DNA from: Vandiemenella viatica
Taxonomy: Eukaryota > Arthropoda > Insecta > Orthoptera > Morabidae
Assembly (NCBI GenBank): GCA_031002005.1
Contig: JARYHS010009186.1
Coordinates: forward strand, 249,235,894 to 249,299,893
Direction: 5' to 3'
DNA length: 64,000 bases
Shown: positions 10,231 to 21,214 of the stretch, in pieces
Position numbering within the stretch: the first letter of the stretch is position 1
Layout of the letters: each line of letters begins with the position of its first letter
Translations under genes and position numbers: made by a program
Notes under the pieces: model-generated
What the model was told of the DNA's origin: nothing
Databases searched by the model: none
The model's input: the letters and a program-made list of their open reading frames with translations, nothing else

Positions 10231-11649
10231 TTTAAGAAGTTCTTTCTAATTCCTACATCAATATTTGAAACTAAAAGGTTTCTCTTTTTCATGAATACGC
10301 AGCATGAGAGCGCTATAGGACTACATAAATCCTCTAAAGCTTCAATATTCTTTAATTTGAGAACGTATTACGTACTGCAAAATTCACTTACGTGAGACTA
10401 GTTACTTACTCAAAAATGCTGAAACAGATTTTATGAATAGCGGGAACAGATCTTGACTGTTTGTTTAAACATGGAACTTATTGTAGGAACTCGTAAAGAT
10501 GTGTTAAGCGATCGTTTTAACACTACATAGAGTTTCATTGTAAATGCCGTTTTATTATTTTACATGATTCATTTAATAACAAATGAGATTCACGAAATCT
10601 TCCTTATGCTACAATCGATCCAATTCTTGCACAGAGATTGATGTCTGATCTCTTACAGAAGGTTACGAAGTTTGAGTCTTTAGTCTCTTTATAATATTAA
10701 GCTACGTCCACACCAAAAGGAACACAGAGGAACATGCTGTTGATGTTGCTAGTTCCAGCAACTTGTTCCCTCATGTTACCCAATGTTCCTCAATATTTCT
10801 CAATGTTTATGTCAACAGAAACACAAGTTCCTTGAAGTTGACTGTTTCCAGAAGTAGCGGTAAAGATGAAAGGAAACAAAGGAATATTGGTAAGTATTAT
10901 CGTGTTTAAAACTGTTGTTAGTTTGGTGTGGACAGCTTGTTTCGTGTTGCTGTTACCTTAGTTGTTGAACTCCCACAAAAATGTTCGAGCGATTTAATAA
11001 ATTTAATTGGAAATGCAGAGTGTTTGTAGAGTCCATGTGATTCAAGCTATACAAATCGGCAAAAGAAACACGATTCGTGGATGATGTTAAGTAAAACAAC
11101 TGGTGCAGACGTAAGTGGCACATTTTTTCATAGAGAAAGAGAGAAAAAAATATTTCGAACTAAAATAATCTGGTGCTGCAGCAACTTTTGCTTACAAATA
11201 TTTGGAATTTCTTGCGGATAGAATTCAAGTGCGTCATTGTTCAGAAAAAGGATTTAGTGATATACAAGTAAATTCAAACTAAGTTTTATTATTTCTATAG
11301 AAGTAGGTGTATCTCTGTTTAGTTTTTACTACACTTTTTTAACATTACCATAATTTTAATATTATTTAAATAACAGATTGCCACGGAACCATTCCTCCTG
11401 ATACTCAAAATAGTTACCAAATTCCTGTGGAATAATTTTTGCTTCAGTGGACGAATTACATCCTCGTTTCTGTAATGGGAATATTACCATACTGTGCCTG
11501 CGTTTACGTCTTTCCTCCAAATACCTGGTATTAATTCACCATTATCTTTGTCTTCACCATGTAAAGGGCGGCGTGTAGAATTTTCTTGATGGAAATTGTG
11601 TATACATATAGCTACAGTTACAATTTTTTCTACATTTTAGGAGAGGGTA

Positions 11650-12710
11650 GTAATGGTTTTCTTAGTACTCTGAATCGAGTTCACAGCATTCTCAGTACAA
11701 TTTCTGGCCCTAGAAAACCTATAGTTATATAGTATTTTTTTCAATGATCCTTTTTCTTGGTGTCCGGGATAAGGTTTCAACAGATTAGGAGATAATGGAA
11801 AAGCATCATCGCCCAAAAATATATAAGGCTTTGAATCCGTTCGACCAGGAAGAGGACAATCAGGTGGTAAATTAAGTTGATACTTCATCAGCATCTTCCT
11901 GAAACGTGTATTTGCAAATACACCTCCATCATCCATATCCATACACTAATACACAAAATGCAGAGGAATTTTCACCAGTGTATGCACGCTATAGACCCCC
12001 CCTCCTCTCGTCTTCATTGTCATGTAAACGTTATCTTACTTGATTCCCTCCTTCAATTGACATTTATACAAGTAAAGAAATGCCACAAAACGCTCAACAT
12101 GCATCTACCAGTCCACATAATATTAATTACGAAGATATGGCAAATGATTTTTTTGTACTGTTAAAACGAAATATATTTCAGCATTTTTACAATTTTCATA
12201 TACCATTGGTATTTTTTAGAAGGAAATACAATTAAAATTACAAAATAATTCATGAATTAGAATCAGTTATTAACAGTTACGATTGATTTTACCTGTGATT
12301 CTTGGTTGTCCGGCTGGCGCAGCGTCATATTTCTTGTGGACCCCTGGAAGAAGACCACAGAATGATGGTCGAAACGTCGGCTACAAGAAATATGACGCGG
12401 CACCACCCGGACAACCAAGAATCAACTGACTTTGGCGTGGGAAGCATACGATTAGATTTGAATTTACCTGTATTTGATCATGGAGAACTGAAATAATAGC
12501 ATCACAAACTTCTCGCGCAATTTTGGATATAGAGTGTTTCGAGAGTCGAAATAAGTGCAGCAAATATGTTTAGGAATCTCCAGTAGCTAGAAATATTAAA
12601 GTCAACAGCAAACGTTCCATTGGAGATATTGCGGCCCTGTAGTTTGTATTTTGTTTTCGAATAAACTGTTCAGTTTTAGAAAGTAACCATTCTAAATCAG
12701 TGCTGCTCAT
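11650..12710 (-). pseudogene. Harbinger (DDE_Tnp_4) transposase, broken
   Basis: The N-terminal part starts at the ATG at 12,710 (MSSTDLEWLLSKTEQFIRKQ) and continues with ISPMERLLLTLIFLATGDS, then after a frame change HLFRLSKHSISKIAREVCDA, the usual helix-rich DNA-binding region. The catalytic part (about 11,650-11,940) shows DGGVFANTRFRK, then YIFLGDDAFPL with the second catalytic Asp, and YRFSRARNCTEN with the final Glu. The segment around the first Asp is lost or scrambled around the hairpin insertion. Frameshifts and stops make it non-functional. The usual second Harbinger protein (MADF/SANT-like) was not found. Confidence 0.88.
12297..12423. repeat. Near-perfect 41-bp inverted repeat (hairpin)
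   Basis: Left arm 12,297-12,337 and right arm 12,383-12,423 pair along almost their whole length (GATTCTTGGTTGTCCGG with its complement at the outside, GCGTCATATTTCTTGT with its complement at the loop side). The loop is 45 nt and contains AATGATGGTCGAAACGTCGG. It interrupts the Harbinger transposase, so it is probably an inserted element. Confidence 0.85.
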
Positions 12711-13179
12711 TCGAATAAATTTTTTGATGTGTCCGTCCTCAATATGTCCTGATAACAGATCGTCTTTTTTTTTTTTTTTTAAAAAAAGAATTTATGAGGC
12801 GTTCAACTCGATGTTAATTTCTCCCCAAAAGATTTGATCTCTTCCAGCATTTGCGGTTTATTTTTTTCTTTTGATTCGAAATAATATAAATTGCAGCAGG
12901 TGCTGACGAAACCTCACTGTCGCACCACATCATCGTATACTAACTGAATTATAACTGTGACAGAATGTTTTTATTTCGCACAGAAAAATAAATATTGTTG
13001 CTCTTGGTGTAGACGGGTAACAACTGTAAACAGTAACACAAGTAAACTGTTCCTAAATTAGGTTTTTTGGTGTGGACAGAATGTTTCTGAAAGTTGCGAT
13101 CTGTTTCTGTTTCTAGAAACAGACTGCAACAGTTTAGCAACAAGAAGTTCCTCTGTGTTCCTCTGGTGTGGACGCGCCT

Positions 13180-13721
13180 TTAGGAAGTACTAATCCCGTT
13201 ATAATTCAAGGGATTAAATGCTGAATTTTTTGTGCTCGATTTCGTAAGCTCTTTCCTCCGTAGCGTTACAGGTTTTTCGATTTTACCACACTGTTGCTAA
13301 TTCGCTGTATTTGCATACAAGGATTGCGTCAGGATTCATTTAGTTGCAAATATATTTATAGAATCTACAGATTTATAGACGTTCTCTTGAAAAACATCGT
13401 GTCGAATTTCTCAGCATTTCATCCCTTTGCCGGTGCTCCAGCTGTCTATGTCCCTCTTTTTTTTCATTCTGGTGGTAAAATAGAAGCAATTTATATGCAG
13501 AAAACAAAATTTAAATTCTAACACGTCCGAACGCAATAGATTCTTCCAGTGACAATCACTGCACTGTGTCAATTGACAATGGTTTGTTAGTTTTTTGCTT
13601 AAAATGTAATTACGAACGTATGCATTGAAGGCAATTTATCTTCTATATACTTTTTCATTTCAAAAATGTTTCATATATACTTTTTCAGCGCATCTTCCCT
13701 ACTTTTTTTCCCCTTACTTAA
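13180..13721. other. No gene seen
   Basis: AT-rich spacer between the Harbinger element and a SINE, without recognisable motifs. Confidence 0.5.
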
Positions 13722-13965
13722 GGCTTTACGCCTTGTCGACATCGAAGTCATTAGAGGTGGGATGGGACTGGAGACAAGTAACGGGAAGGAATTTGGCCAT
13801 GGCCCTTTTTTTTTTGAAGGAAGTATCCCGGCATTCGCCTGGAGTGATTTGCGGAAACCATGGAAAACCAAAATCTGGATGCCCACACGGGGATTCGAAC
13901 CGGCGTCCTCCCGAATGCGAGGCCACAGCGCTAACCTCTCAGCCACCACACTCGGTTCAGCTTCT
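13722..13965 (-). repeat. tRNA-derived SINE, family A
   Basis: Well preserved minus-strand copy. The head at 13,895-13,960 contains GGATTCGAACCGG, the complement of a pol III B box, and the body (13,740-13,890) carries the shared conserved block. Open frames of 60-127 codons on both strands here are SINE-derived, not genes. Confidence 0.88.
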
Positions 13966-13989
13966 GTTGCCCTTGACCAATGATTACCT

Positions 13990-14140
13990 CAAATTCTTCC
14001 ACTGTTGAAGGTATATTTTTTTTCCACACTTCGCTGGGTAATTTATTCCAGTCGCTAGCGCCCTTACCTACGAAACAGAATTCTTCCACTCCAGTATGCT
14101 TTCAGTCAAGTGCTAGTTTGTGGACATTGTCATGACTTCC
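13990..14140 (-). repeat. LINE tail fragment (family of 55,440)
   Basis: Aligns with 55,540-55,680 in the same orientation: TTCTTCCACT, a GGTAATTTATTCCA-like block, CCCTTACCTA and AGTGCTAGTTTG occur in the same order. It corresponds to the C-terminal end of the CR1/jockey-group ORF2 described at 55,440. Too decayed for a reading frame. Confidence 0.55.
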
Positions 14141-15620
14141 GCATACAGTGTCCATCCATATCTAACTGGGTAAATGAGCACTATATATATTGTTGAAAAC
14201 TAGCCTGTAGTATCTCATTACCGATTAGAGAGATGTTCCACAATTATTTCATGCTTACGCATCAAAACGTTGCGGATAGTGTAGGAACAACATGACAGGT
14301 TGCACTGGAAACTGATAAGATATACTCTTTTAAAAATTAACATTATTTCCTCTATTTTTTTAAAATTTTCTTCCAACCTTGGGCTTAAAGGAGAAGATTA
14401 CACAACAGTTCACTTCCGTAACATCCATACGTTGGCTGCAGAATAATGGCTGCACAATTAAAATCTGTCTTTTAAATTACTTACGGACCCGTGACGAATT
14501 GGCATAACAACCTTTCAGAAATAAAATCAATGTAACGTATTCATAGAAGTTCTTGTGTGACGTGGACTTCTGTAAACACAAATGCGTCAAACTAAATTAT
14601 TTTTTTAAAAAAGTGTTCATGGGAACAAAATTCCATTAATGTTTTCACAGGCTGATTGTGAACTACATTGTGCAGGTATGCAGGATCACTTGTGTCTAAT
14701 TAAATCGGCCAAACAATGTATAAAAAGCTCGGGTCCTCTCATTTCCATTTAGTTAGCTGCTTACAACCTTTTTTTTCTAAATGTCAATGGAACTCATCAA
14801 AGGTGCTTGCTTGTATTTGTCATCTGTTTCCTTGATTTGTTTAGAATGTTATTAATTTCACGTGTATTAGTCACCAGTGAACGAATACAAATCCAGAGCA
14901 ACATTCACTCATTTTCGTGTAATATTGCAAAGGAGCGATATTTCTTTCTTTTGTTCAATATGAAGGAAATCACAACAAAGTTGCATCCATTCTTTCATTG
15001 TATTAAATTCTTAAGGACTGGGAAAATTAATGATGAAATTATTCACGCGGAATCTAATTCTATGTTTAACAGCAGAAACGCAAATTTAACTCTATATTGG
15101 CAGAACAATCTTAAACTAGGTGTCTCGGAATACACTGTACGCGGAACAAAAGTCAACTTTTTCGTCCTGGTGCAAGCATTGACAGTTCGTCAATAAGTTC
15201 AATACTCTTTTTTTATCGCCGTTCCACTGTTGTGACAATACGGTCGCTTTGCTCTTGTTTTCTACGCTGGTCCTATCCGCAATTTATAATACAAATAGTG
15301 TGCTAGGCAGAAAGTGTCTTGCGCTATGACACTAAACTTCTACTTAATCTCAAGGCGGTAAATCACTGATAAAGACGACTGAGCTGAATGCTTACTTGCA
15401 TAACATATGTTTTTTGTGTATAACAATCGAAATAATTCTGCCAACCGCTAATCTGATTTAAATCAGAACATAAAATTAGATTTGCCACTGTATCACGTAA
15501 TAAACACAATACCAACTGAAACAGCCAGCCACCATGTGTACAATCAACGTAACAATGCTATCAATACTTTGAGTAATTGATTTTTGAACTGGGTCCAATC
15601 AACCCCTATTGTTTCCTTCA
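14141..15620. other. No recognisable gene
   Basis: One 129-codon open frame at 14,807-15,196 (+) starts with a hydrophobic stretch (MLVFVICFLDLFRMLLISR) but has no known motif, no splice signals around it and AT-driven composition. I regard it as probably chance. Confidence 0.4.
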
Positions 15621-15624
15621 ATGC

Positions 15625-15800
15625 TTCCGATACTCGACCCTCGCATTGGGGAGGACATGAGTTCAAATCCCCGTCCAGCCCTCCAGATTTTTTCATTATC
15701 TTCCATGGTTTCTCGAAATTATTCCGGGTGTAAAGCAGTGTGTTCCCTTCAAAAGACCATGGCCGAATTCCTTCAAATCCATTTTCCAAACCTGTCATCC
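15625..15800 (+). repeat. tRNA-derived SINE, family A (diverged)
   Basis: Contains CTCGCATTGGGGAGGACATG, GTTCAAATCCCCGTCC (B box) and TTCAAAAGACCATGGCCGAA in family order. It directly abuts the family B SINE that follows, with no detectable A-tail between them. Confidence 0.8.
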
Positions 15801-16007
15801 GTTGCCGGCCTCGGTAGCGTAGGGGCTATAGTGCTACCGAAGGTCGCCGGTTCGAGTCCGACCGCGGGCATGGATGCTTAAGTGTTGTGTCTGTGCGTTT
15901 CATGTCCGTCCTGTGATGTGTCTAACTGGCTGGTAAAAATTCATAGTGGAGAAATTTAAAAACACTGATTGACATATAATTACTATCGAGTTGGCTGTGT
16001 GGCCTAA

Positions 16008-16697
16008 TGTAACAGCCCTCATACCTGAATTTTGAATAGTATTGTACTGTATGAAGTATTTGTAGTGAGCTAAAGTTTGCTTGAATATGATCTGGTATGT
16101 TTGTTTTGTAATTTCTTGTAAACCAGTGTATATAGACTTTGTTTTATGAAAGAAAATTATTTAAAGTCCATTTAATATGTTTAAGAACCGAATGGTGCAA
16201 GAGAATTTCTTAAATGTTTGTAATTCCATGTATTAATGCAAGTTATGATGTCTACAGGACAATTTTCTACAGTTTGAGATGATTTCTGCAAATAATTTGG
16301 TATTTAAGTATCTCTAATTACCATTTCTGATCATTTTGTAATGTTGTTAAGTAATTTTGTATTAATTCCGATTGTTTTTAATATGTTTGAGTGATTGTTA
16401 ATGTTCGAGAAATATCGGGCGGATGCCTTTGAAGAATTCTCGTAATTTCGATAGAGACTATATAAACAGATCGGCTGGACAGAGTCAGTATTCGTTCATC
16501 CAGTTAGGTTTTCAAGTTGAGTTCACAGAGATTTTATAAAGATTATCTTTGCGACGGATCAGAAGTGCATCTCTGTATTTTATCTATGCATGTGAATATC
16601 GCTGACTTCGTTTGAAAAAAAAAAAAACAAATATTCAACATAACCTTTTGGTGGACTTTTTAATTAATCAATATATATAAATTAAACCACCGCAGAC
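16008..16697 (+). mobile_element. Solo LTR
   Basis: 690 bp flanked by the 5-bp duplication CCTAA (16,003-16,007 and 16,698-16,702), exactly where the surrounding SINE is broken. It starts TGTAACAGCCC. A core promoter is visible: TATAAA at 16,461-16,466 and an initiator-like TCAGTA at 16,485-16,490, the spacing typical of insect LTR promoters. An A-rich run lies at about 16,616-16,627. The right end (CGCAGAC) is not the usual CA. No internal retroelement DNA remains, consistent with LTR-LTR recombination. Confidence 0.82.
16457..16490 (+). promoter_or_regulatory. TATA box and initiator of solo LTR
   Basis: TATATAAA is followed about 26 bp later by TCAGTA (insect Inr consensus TCAGTY). The strand assigned to the LTR rests on this promoter. 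Confidence 0.6.
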
Positions 16698-16968
16698 CCT
16701 AATAACGAAAGCCATTAAAAAAAACCCCTCTCTTCCACCTGTAATAAGTTGACGTCGGCAAGGGGTAGCGTGCAAAGCAAAACACCCCATCTCTGAATTT
16801 GGAATCTTGTGCTGCGCATAACTTAGTTTAAATGTTGATGACTAATCTCGTGCTTCAATGTCATGTTGCGCTAATAATGCGTCGGTTTATTCGCAGTATT
16901 AAATTTTTTCCCCTCGTATTGAAAGTTATATTTCTGAATAACATAACTCATCCTGATTGTTTCCTAAA

Positions 16969-17240
16969 CCGAGCGGGGCGGTGTAACGGTTAGCGTTCTC
17001 GCCTCGCATTCGGGAGGACGGCGATTCGAATCCCCGTCCGGGCATCCAGATTTGGGTTTTCCATGGTTTCCCCAAATCACTCCAGGCGAATGCCGGGAAG
17101 CTTCCTTCAAAAGGCCATGGCCGAATTCCTTCCCATTCCTTGCCCCCATCCTTGCCCCCCATCCTTGCCCCCCATCCTTTCCCGTCTCTAAAGACCTCGA
17201 TGTTAAAAAGAGACGTAAAGCAGTTTAAAAAAAAATTGTT
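16969..17240 (+). repeat. tRNA-derived SINE, family A (best copy)
   Basis: Reference copy for the family. The tRNA-like head includes the A-box region GGGGCGGTGTAACGG and B box GATTCGAATCC. The body runs through TTCCATGGTTTCCCCAAATC and AGGCGAATGCCGGGAAG, then three CCCCATCCTTG repeats, a CTCGATGTT block and an A-tail at about 17,228-17,236. Confidence 0.9.
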
Positions 17241-17605
17241 TCCTAATTTCATGTCCCATTTAGTGCGAAGTTTCCAGGTATCATCAGGATTTTGTCGAAA
17301 AGTTGACAGTATTCAAGATTTTTTTTTCTATTTCTGTATACGTCTACAACATAAGACTTAAAAGCGTCCTTTAAATGCTTACAAACGTCAGAGAATAATA
17401 GCTGTTTCTGTTTATATTACTGCTACTTAAATGAAGAGCTTTCTTGAATAATATTTTTTTGAGAGAGATCGTTACATAACACAGAGTCCAGAAATCCTAG
17501 TATACTATCTGCTTTTCCTTCTCAGAATTTAAACAAATTAAATGACACGGATGAGCTGTGAAAATCATACAATGAATGCATATCTTGGACAGTATGAGTT
17601 ATGTA
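17241..17605. other. No gene seen
   Basis: AT-rich spacer between a SINE and the LTR element; ends in ATGTA, which supplies the target duplication. Confidence 0.5.
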
Positions 17606-20224
17606 TGTCGGGTCCATCCGGGAAAGATCAGGAATCGGGCGGGTTGTATGGAGTACCTGGTTAGAGGCAGATGGATCGTCAGCGAAGGTAGGCTGTGGAT
17701 ATCCCTCGGACAGTGGAGAGTAACTACGAGAACACAGCGGGTACAAGGATCCGGTTTATTAGACTCAGTCTCACAATACACAGTGACAGATAACGGAGTG
17801 ACGTCGCCTCGGCGGTCAAGCAGGAAGAGGCCTCCGTGTGTTTTTTTTTTTTTTTTTTTTTTATTGGGGGAGCACCCAAAACCCGCTCCTCCAAGCATGG
17901 CGGCCTTCCTGTTATCTACTGCTCGCCTCTGCACATGCATTAAGTTAGTATTTCTATAGGTGATCACAGGAACGGGATTGTGATGTATTCCATGCGTCCA
18001 GGCGTCCGCCCGTTTACATGGGTCCATCGGGAATGATAGACAGAAACTTTTGAAAGAAGAGGCAGGGCAGAGGGAAAAAAGTGCCAGGGTTTTACCCCTG
18101 GGAAAAAAACCTCTGCGACAGTTAAGGTGGGATATAAGGGCGGCTGGCTAAGATACTGCCACTACCGCGACAGAATCTATACTACAGGTGAGGATGATGT
18201 GGGAGGTATTGTTAATTTGTTAGGGTGTCATGTAGTTACTTACCCCGGGAGGCGGCATGCCGTCTCCCGGTGTGGTTGTCCGTGTGGATAGCGTGTTGTT
18301 GTGCCTGGCGCGGTGTCCTTGCAGCCGCCGCGCCAGTGTAGTCCCCTGTGGCAGCACGGGTCCCGGCGTCCAGGCTGCGACGTTTCACCCGAGAAGAGGT
18401 CCAGCGTGTACGACTCACGACGTCCCCGCCACCAGCGGCCACCAGATCCCCGGCAGGACGACTCGTCGGCATCCGCGTTCCAAGACCGACGACCGCCGAC
18501 CACGACTCGACTGTTCAGCCACGAGGGTAGGTGGAGCATCCACCGGCCACATAGCCGAAGTGGTTTCACCGGCTTGCGCCGCGGCGATTTCACTGGCAGC
18601 CAGATAATTCCAGTGTCCTCGCCGCGAAGGAGCTCCAGTGTCCCCACCTGGCGGTACGCCGGTTTCCGCTTATGCAATGGCATCCCAGCCGAGACGGGCC
18701 AACGGCGCCAGCCTCTTAGCGCTTCCACCGACATCCTCGCCATGCAGGTTTGCCAGATCACGCACAGCAGCAGGTCCGCAGCGCCAGCTGCAGGTAGCTC
18801 GCCGAGGTCTGCGCCGCCGCACTGTCGCCGGCGTACATGCCGGGGATGCGGTGATCTTCGTCCGTCCGGCTTGGCTCGCCGCTCCGCACAGCAGCGGTCA
18901 GCCGGCAGAGCGAGTCGGCGGCCGGCCGGCCCCCACTCCGCCGCGCTTCCCCCAGCATCACGCCGCAGCGCGCCACCGGCGTGCCCGTTGGCAGTTAGCC
19001 AGCGTCTGCACCGCAGCGGTTTGCCCACGGCCACGCAGCAGAAATCAGCCAGCCAAAATGGCCACCCCAGCGCTTCCGCCGGCGCCACACACTGTTACGG
19101 TTTCCGGTATTCGGTGGTTGGTACAGCTGTGGCTGTGCACTGCACGGTTCCCGGTATGCGGAGGTTGTGCAGTGCATACCAGCTTTCACGCCAGGGCGGT
19201 GGCCAGCATTCAATCCACCGCAGGCCGCTAGCGCCCCGCCTTGGTGTTTCCGCCAGCGTTCCCGCCGCAGAGACACACCGGCGTGCGCGCCGAGGCAGAC
19301 ACCGGTATCCGCCCGGCAGCAGGCGGCCAACCACACCGCCAGCCCGCCCCGCCAACATCACGCCGCCGCACCGAGCCGGCGCGCCATCTTCTTCCTGGTG
19401 CCGTCTTCTTCTGTGCGGTTGGTTACGCCGCTCGACACGGCAGCCATCCGGCGGCCGAGCGCCCCGGCAGCCCGCAGCACAACACGCCGCCGCACTTCCC
19501 CCAGCGCCATACACCGGCAGTGCCCCCCAGCGTACCCGTTGGCGGTTAGCTCACTTCCGCACCGCAGCAGTTTGCCCACAACCACGCAGCAGAAATAGAC
19601 CGGCCCGAGGTCCGTCACCCTAGCGCTTCCACTGGCGCCGTGCACTGCATCGGTTCCCGGTATGCGGAGGTTGAGCAGTGCATACCAGCTTTCACGCCAG
19701 GGTGGTGGCCGGCGTTCGATCCGCCGCGGGTCGCTAGCGCCCCACCTTGATATTTCCGTGAGCGTCCCCGCCGCAGAGAGTCGCCAATGTACACGCCGAG
19801 GCAGACACCGGTATCCATGCGGCAGCGGCCGACCCACGAGCAGCCAGGCCTCCCCTCCGTCATCAGGCCACAGCACCATGGCGACGCTCCATCTTCATAG
19901 TGTTGGCTACTGGAAGTCCCTAGCACCGAAGACGAGGATGGTGGACATTGCTGACGATTGCTTTTTTGTGAATAGTCCACCACCTCGCCCCCAGTAGCCA
20001 AGGGACTCCACTTGTCGAGGCTGTAGTCGCGCTCCTGCTGCTCCTCGCTGTAGGTAGGTCCGCTCCGGTCGGCTGCCCGGCGCGAAGTCCCGCCTCCGTG
20101 TGCTGTGCGCCGCCTTTAAGTATCCCCTCGTAGATGTCGCTGCGGCGCTGCTCGCTGCGTCTGTGGCGCTGCCCGCTGCATTTGTGGCGCCCTCTAGCAG
20201 CTAGCCCCATACTCAGGTCCGACA
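17606..20224 (-). repeat. Long GC-rich 3' LTR
   Basis: 2,619 bp from TGTCGGGTCC to GGTCCGACA. The first 53 bp and last 46 bp match the 98-bp LTR at 25,451. The middle (about 18,240-20,170) is very GC- and CpG-rich, unlike the rest of the window, which lets long open frames appear on both strands (440 and 282 codons) without domain character. It contains a T run at 17,840-17,862. Confidence 0.75.
18510..19880. repeat. Tandem ~0.5-kb repeats inside the LTR
   Basis: Anchors recur at about 506-553 bp: TTGCCCAC at 19,021 and 19,572, CGCTTCCGCCGGCGCC at 19,071 and CGCTTCCACTGGCGCC at 19,624, and CGGTTCCCGGTATGCGGAGG at 19,145 and 19,651. About 2.5 units are present. In element orientation they lie upstream of the expected U3/R boundary, a usual place for enhancer repeats. 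Confidence 0.75.
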
Positions 20225-20261
20225 CGGCCATCCTGCTGAGACAGCCGTCCCTGGCTGTCGC

Positions 20262-20392
20262 TCATGGGCTCCGGGTGTGACTTGTCGGAGCTAGAAATGA
20301 AGAAAAAAAAAATGATTGGCCATGGCCTTAGGAAGGAATCATCCTGGTATTCGCGTGGAGTGATTTCGGGAAACCATGGCAACGGAAATCAG
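20262..20392 (-). repeat. SINE family A fragment
   Basis: GGCCATGGCC, GGAGTGATTTCGGGAAACC and ATGGCAACGG follow the family body order on the minus strand. No head or B box. It lies just inside the LTR, so it is an insertion into the retroelement. Confidence 0.65.
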
Positions 20393-21000
20393 GCTGGTAG
20401 TTGGTTGTTGCAATGGAGTCTTCAAAAATGCCTCTATCAGGCGGTGCTCTGTTGGTTTCCTTGTGATCCCGGAAGGGTTTGTAGGATCCGTTATGGCTTG
20501 TCTGGTTGCCCGGCTTGGTGAGGCTGGTTTGGCGTTGCTTCGCGGCCGTCTCCTTATCACAGCATCCATCGAATGTGTGAAGAGTCTGTAAACAAAAGAT
20601 GGTTTACCGCAGTATGTTCGGCTATCCTGACTTAATCAACAAAATTGTTCCTTGACATTATCAAAGTAATGAGGAAAAAACTAAGATAATCCAGGTTTAA
20701 TGTATGCCTTTCAGATTTAACAGGGAAATATATGTACTTTCTTAACATCAAAGCAAGTTTTTAGAAACTCATTTTCTTCCTGGCGAAATCCCAGGGAAAT
20801 TTGAAAAGTGTTTTCTGGATACTAACATTAACAAATTTCTTTCCAAGCCTTACAAAAGAACGAAATTTCCTGATAGGACCATCCATAGACTTTCTTGTAG
20901 TGATGTCTGATGACAGTAAAGTTTCATGGTGCCAGATTATAAAATACACTCTTCTGGTCAAGGTCCAAATAAAATCATAAAATTTGTTCTTCAGGGTGAG

Positions 21001-21172
21001 GTCCGGTACAATGTAACAACATTTACTCTGATGCGAGGTCCGGTACAATGTAACAACATTTACTCTGATGCGAGGTCCGGTACAATGTAACAACATTTAC
21101 TCTGATGCGAGGTCCGGTACAATGTAACAACATTTACTCTGATGCGAGGTCCGGTAAAATGTAACAACATTT
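21001..21172. repeat. 37-bp tandem repeat, five copies
   Basis: Units starting GTCCGGTACAATGTAACAAC at 21,001, 21,038, 21,075, 21,112 and 21,149; the last carries small changes. Near-identity suggests recent expansion. Confidence 0.95.
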
Positions 21173-21214
21173 AGTCTTCGAGGCGATGTTGCCACTGTTG
21201 TCCTTGCCAAGTAC

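Larger units (their letters stand above)
10700..13179 (-). mobile_element. PIF/Harbinger DNA transposon
   Basis: 2,480 bp flanked by TTA on both sides (10,697-10,699 and 13,180-13,182). Terminal inverted repeats begin AGCTACGTCCACACC at the left and AGGCGCGTCCACACC at the right, and both continue into GGAACACAGAGGAAC. The right end carries further imperfect copies of the GTCCACACC motif. It contains a decayed DDE transposase on the minus strand and a hairpin-forming insertion at 12,297-12,423. TTA duplication, ends and transposase all agree on the superfamily. Confidence 0.92.
15803..16724 (+). repeat. tRNA-derived SINE, family B, split by a solo LTR
   Basis: The head GCCGGCCTCGGTAGCG and B box GGTTCGAGTCC at 15,803-15,865 are followed by GGCATGGATG and the TGTCCGTCCTGTG block. 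The SINE runs to 16,007, is interrupted by the solo LTR, and resumes at 16,703 with its 3' end (GCCATTAAAAAAAA). The order matches the uninterrupted copy at 33,751-33,957. Confidence 0.85.

Noticed and set aside
13625..14008. 127-codon frame with FFFKEVSRHSPGVICGNHGK
   Set aside because: This peptide is the translated family A SINE; the same words recur at 16,964-17,252.
14807..15196. 129-codon frame with a hydrophobic start as a small secreted or membrane protein
   Set aside because: No motif, AT-rich codon make-up, no nearby promoter or splice sites; length is within chance for AT-rich DNA of this size.
16969..17045. tRNA gene candidates (A and B boxes)
   Set aside because: The tRNA-like heads are followed by SINE bodies and cannot form a complete cloverleaf as far as I can judge by eye; the same holds for 13,895-13,960, 15,803-15,870, 33,760 and 56,285-56,372.
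18240..19623. Long open frames on both strands (440 codons plus, 282 codons minus)
   Set aside because: The region is extremely GC-rich and tandemly repeated, so stop codons are rare in every frame. No domain is recognisable, and the region lies inside an LTR.
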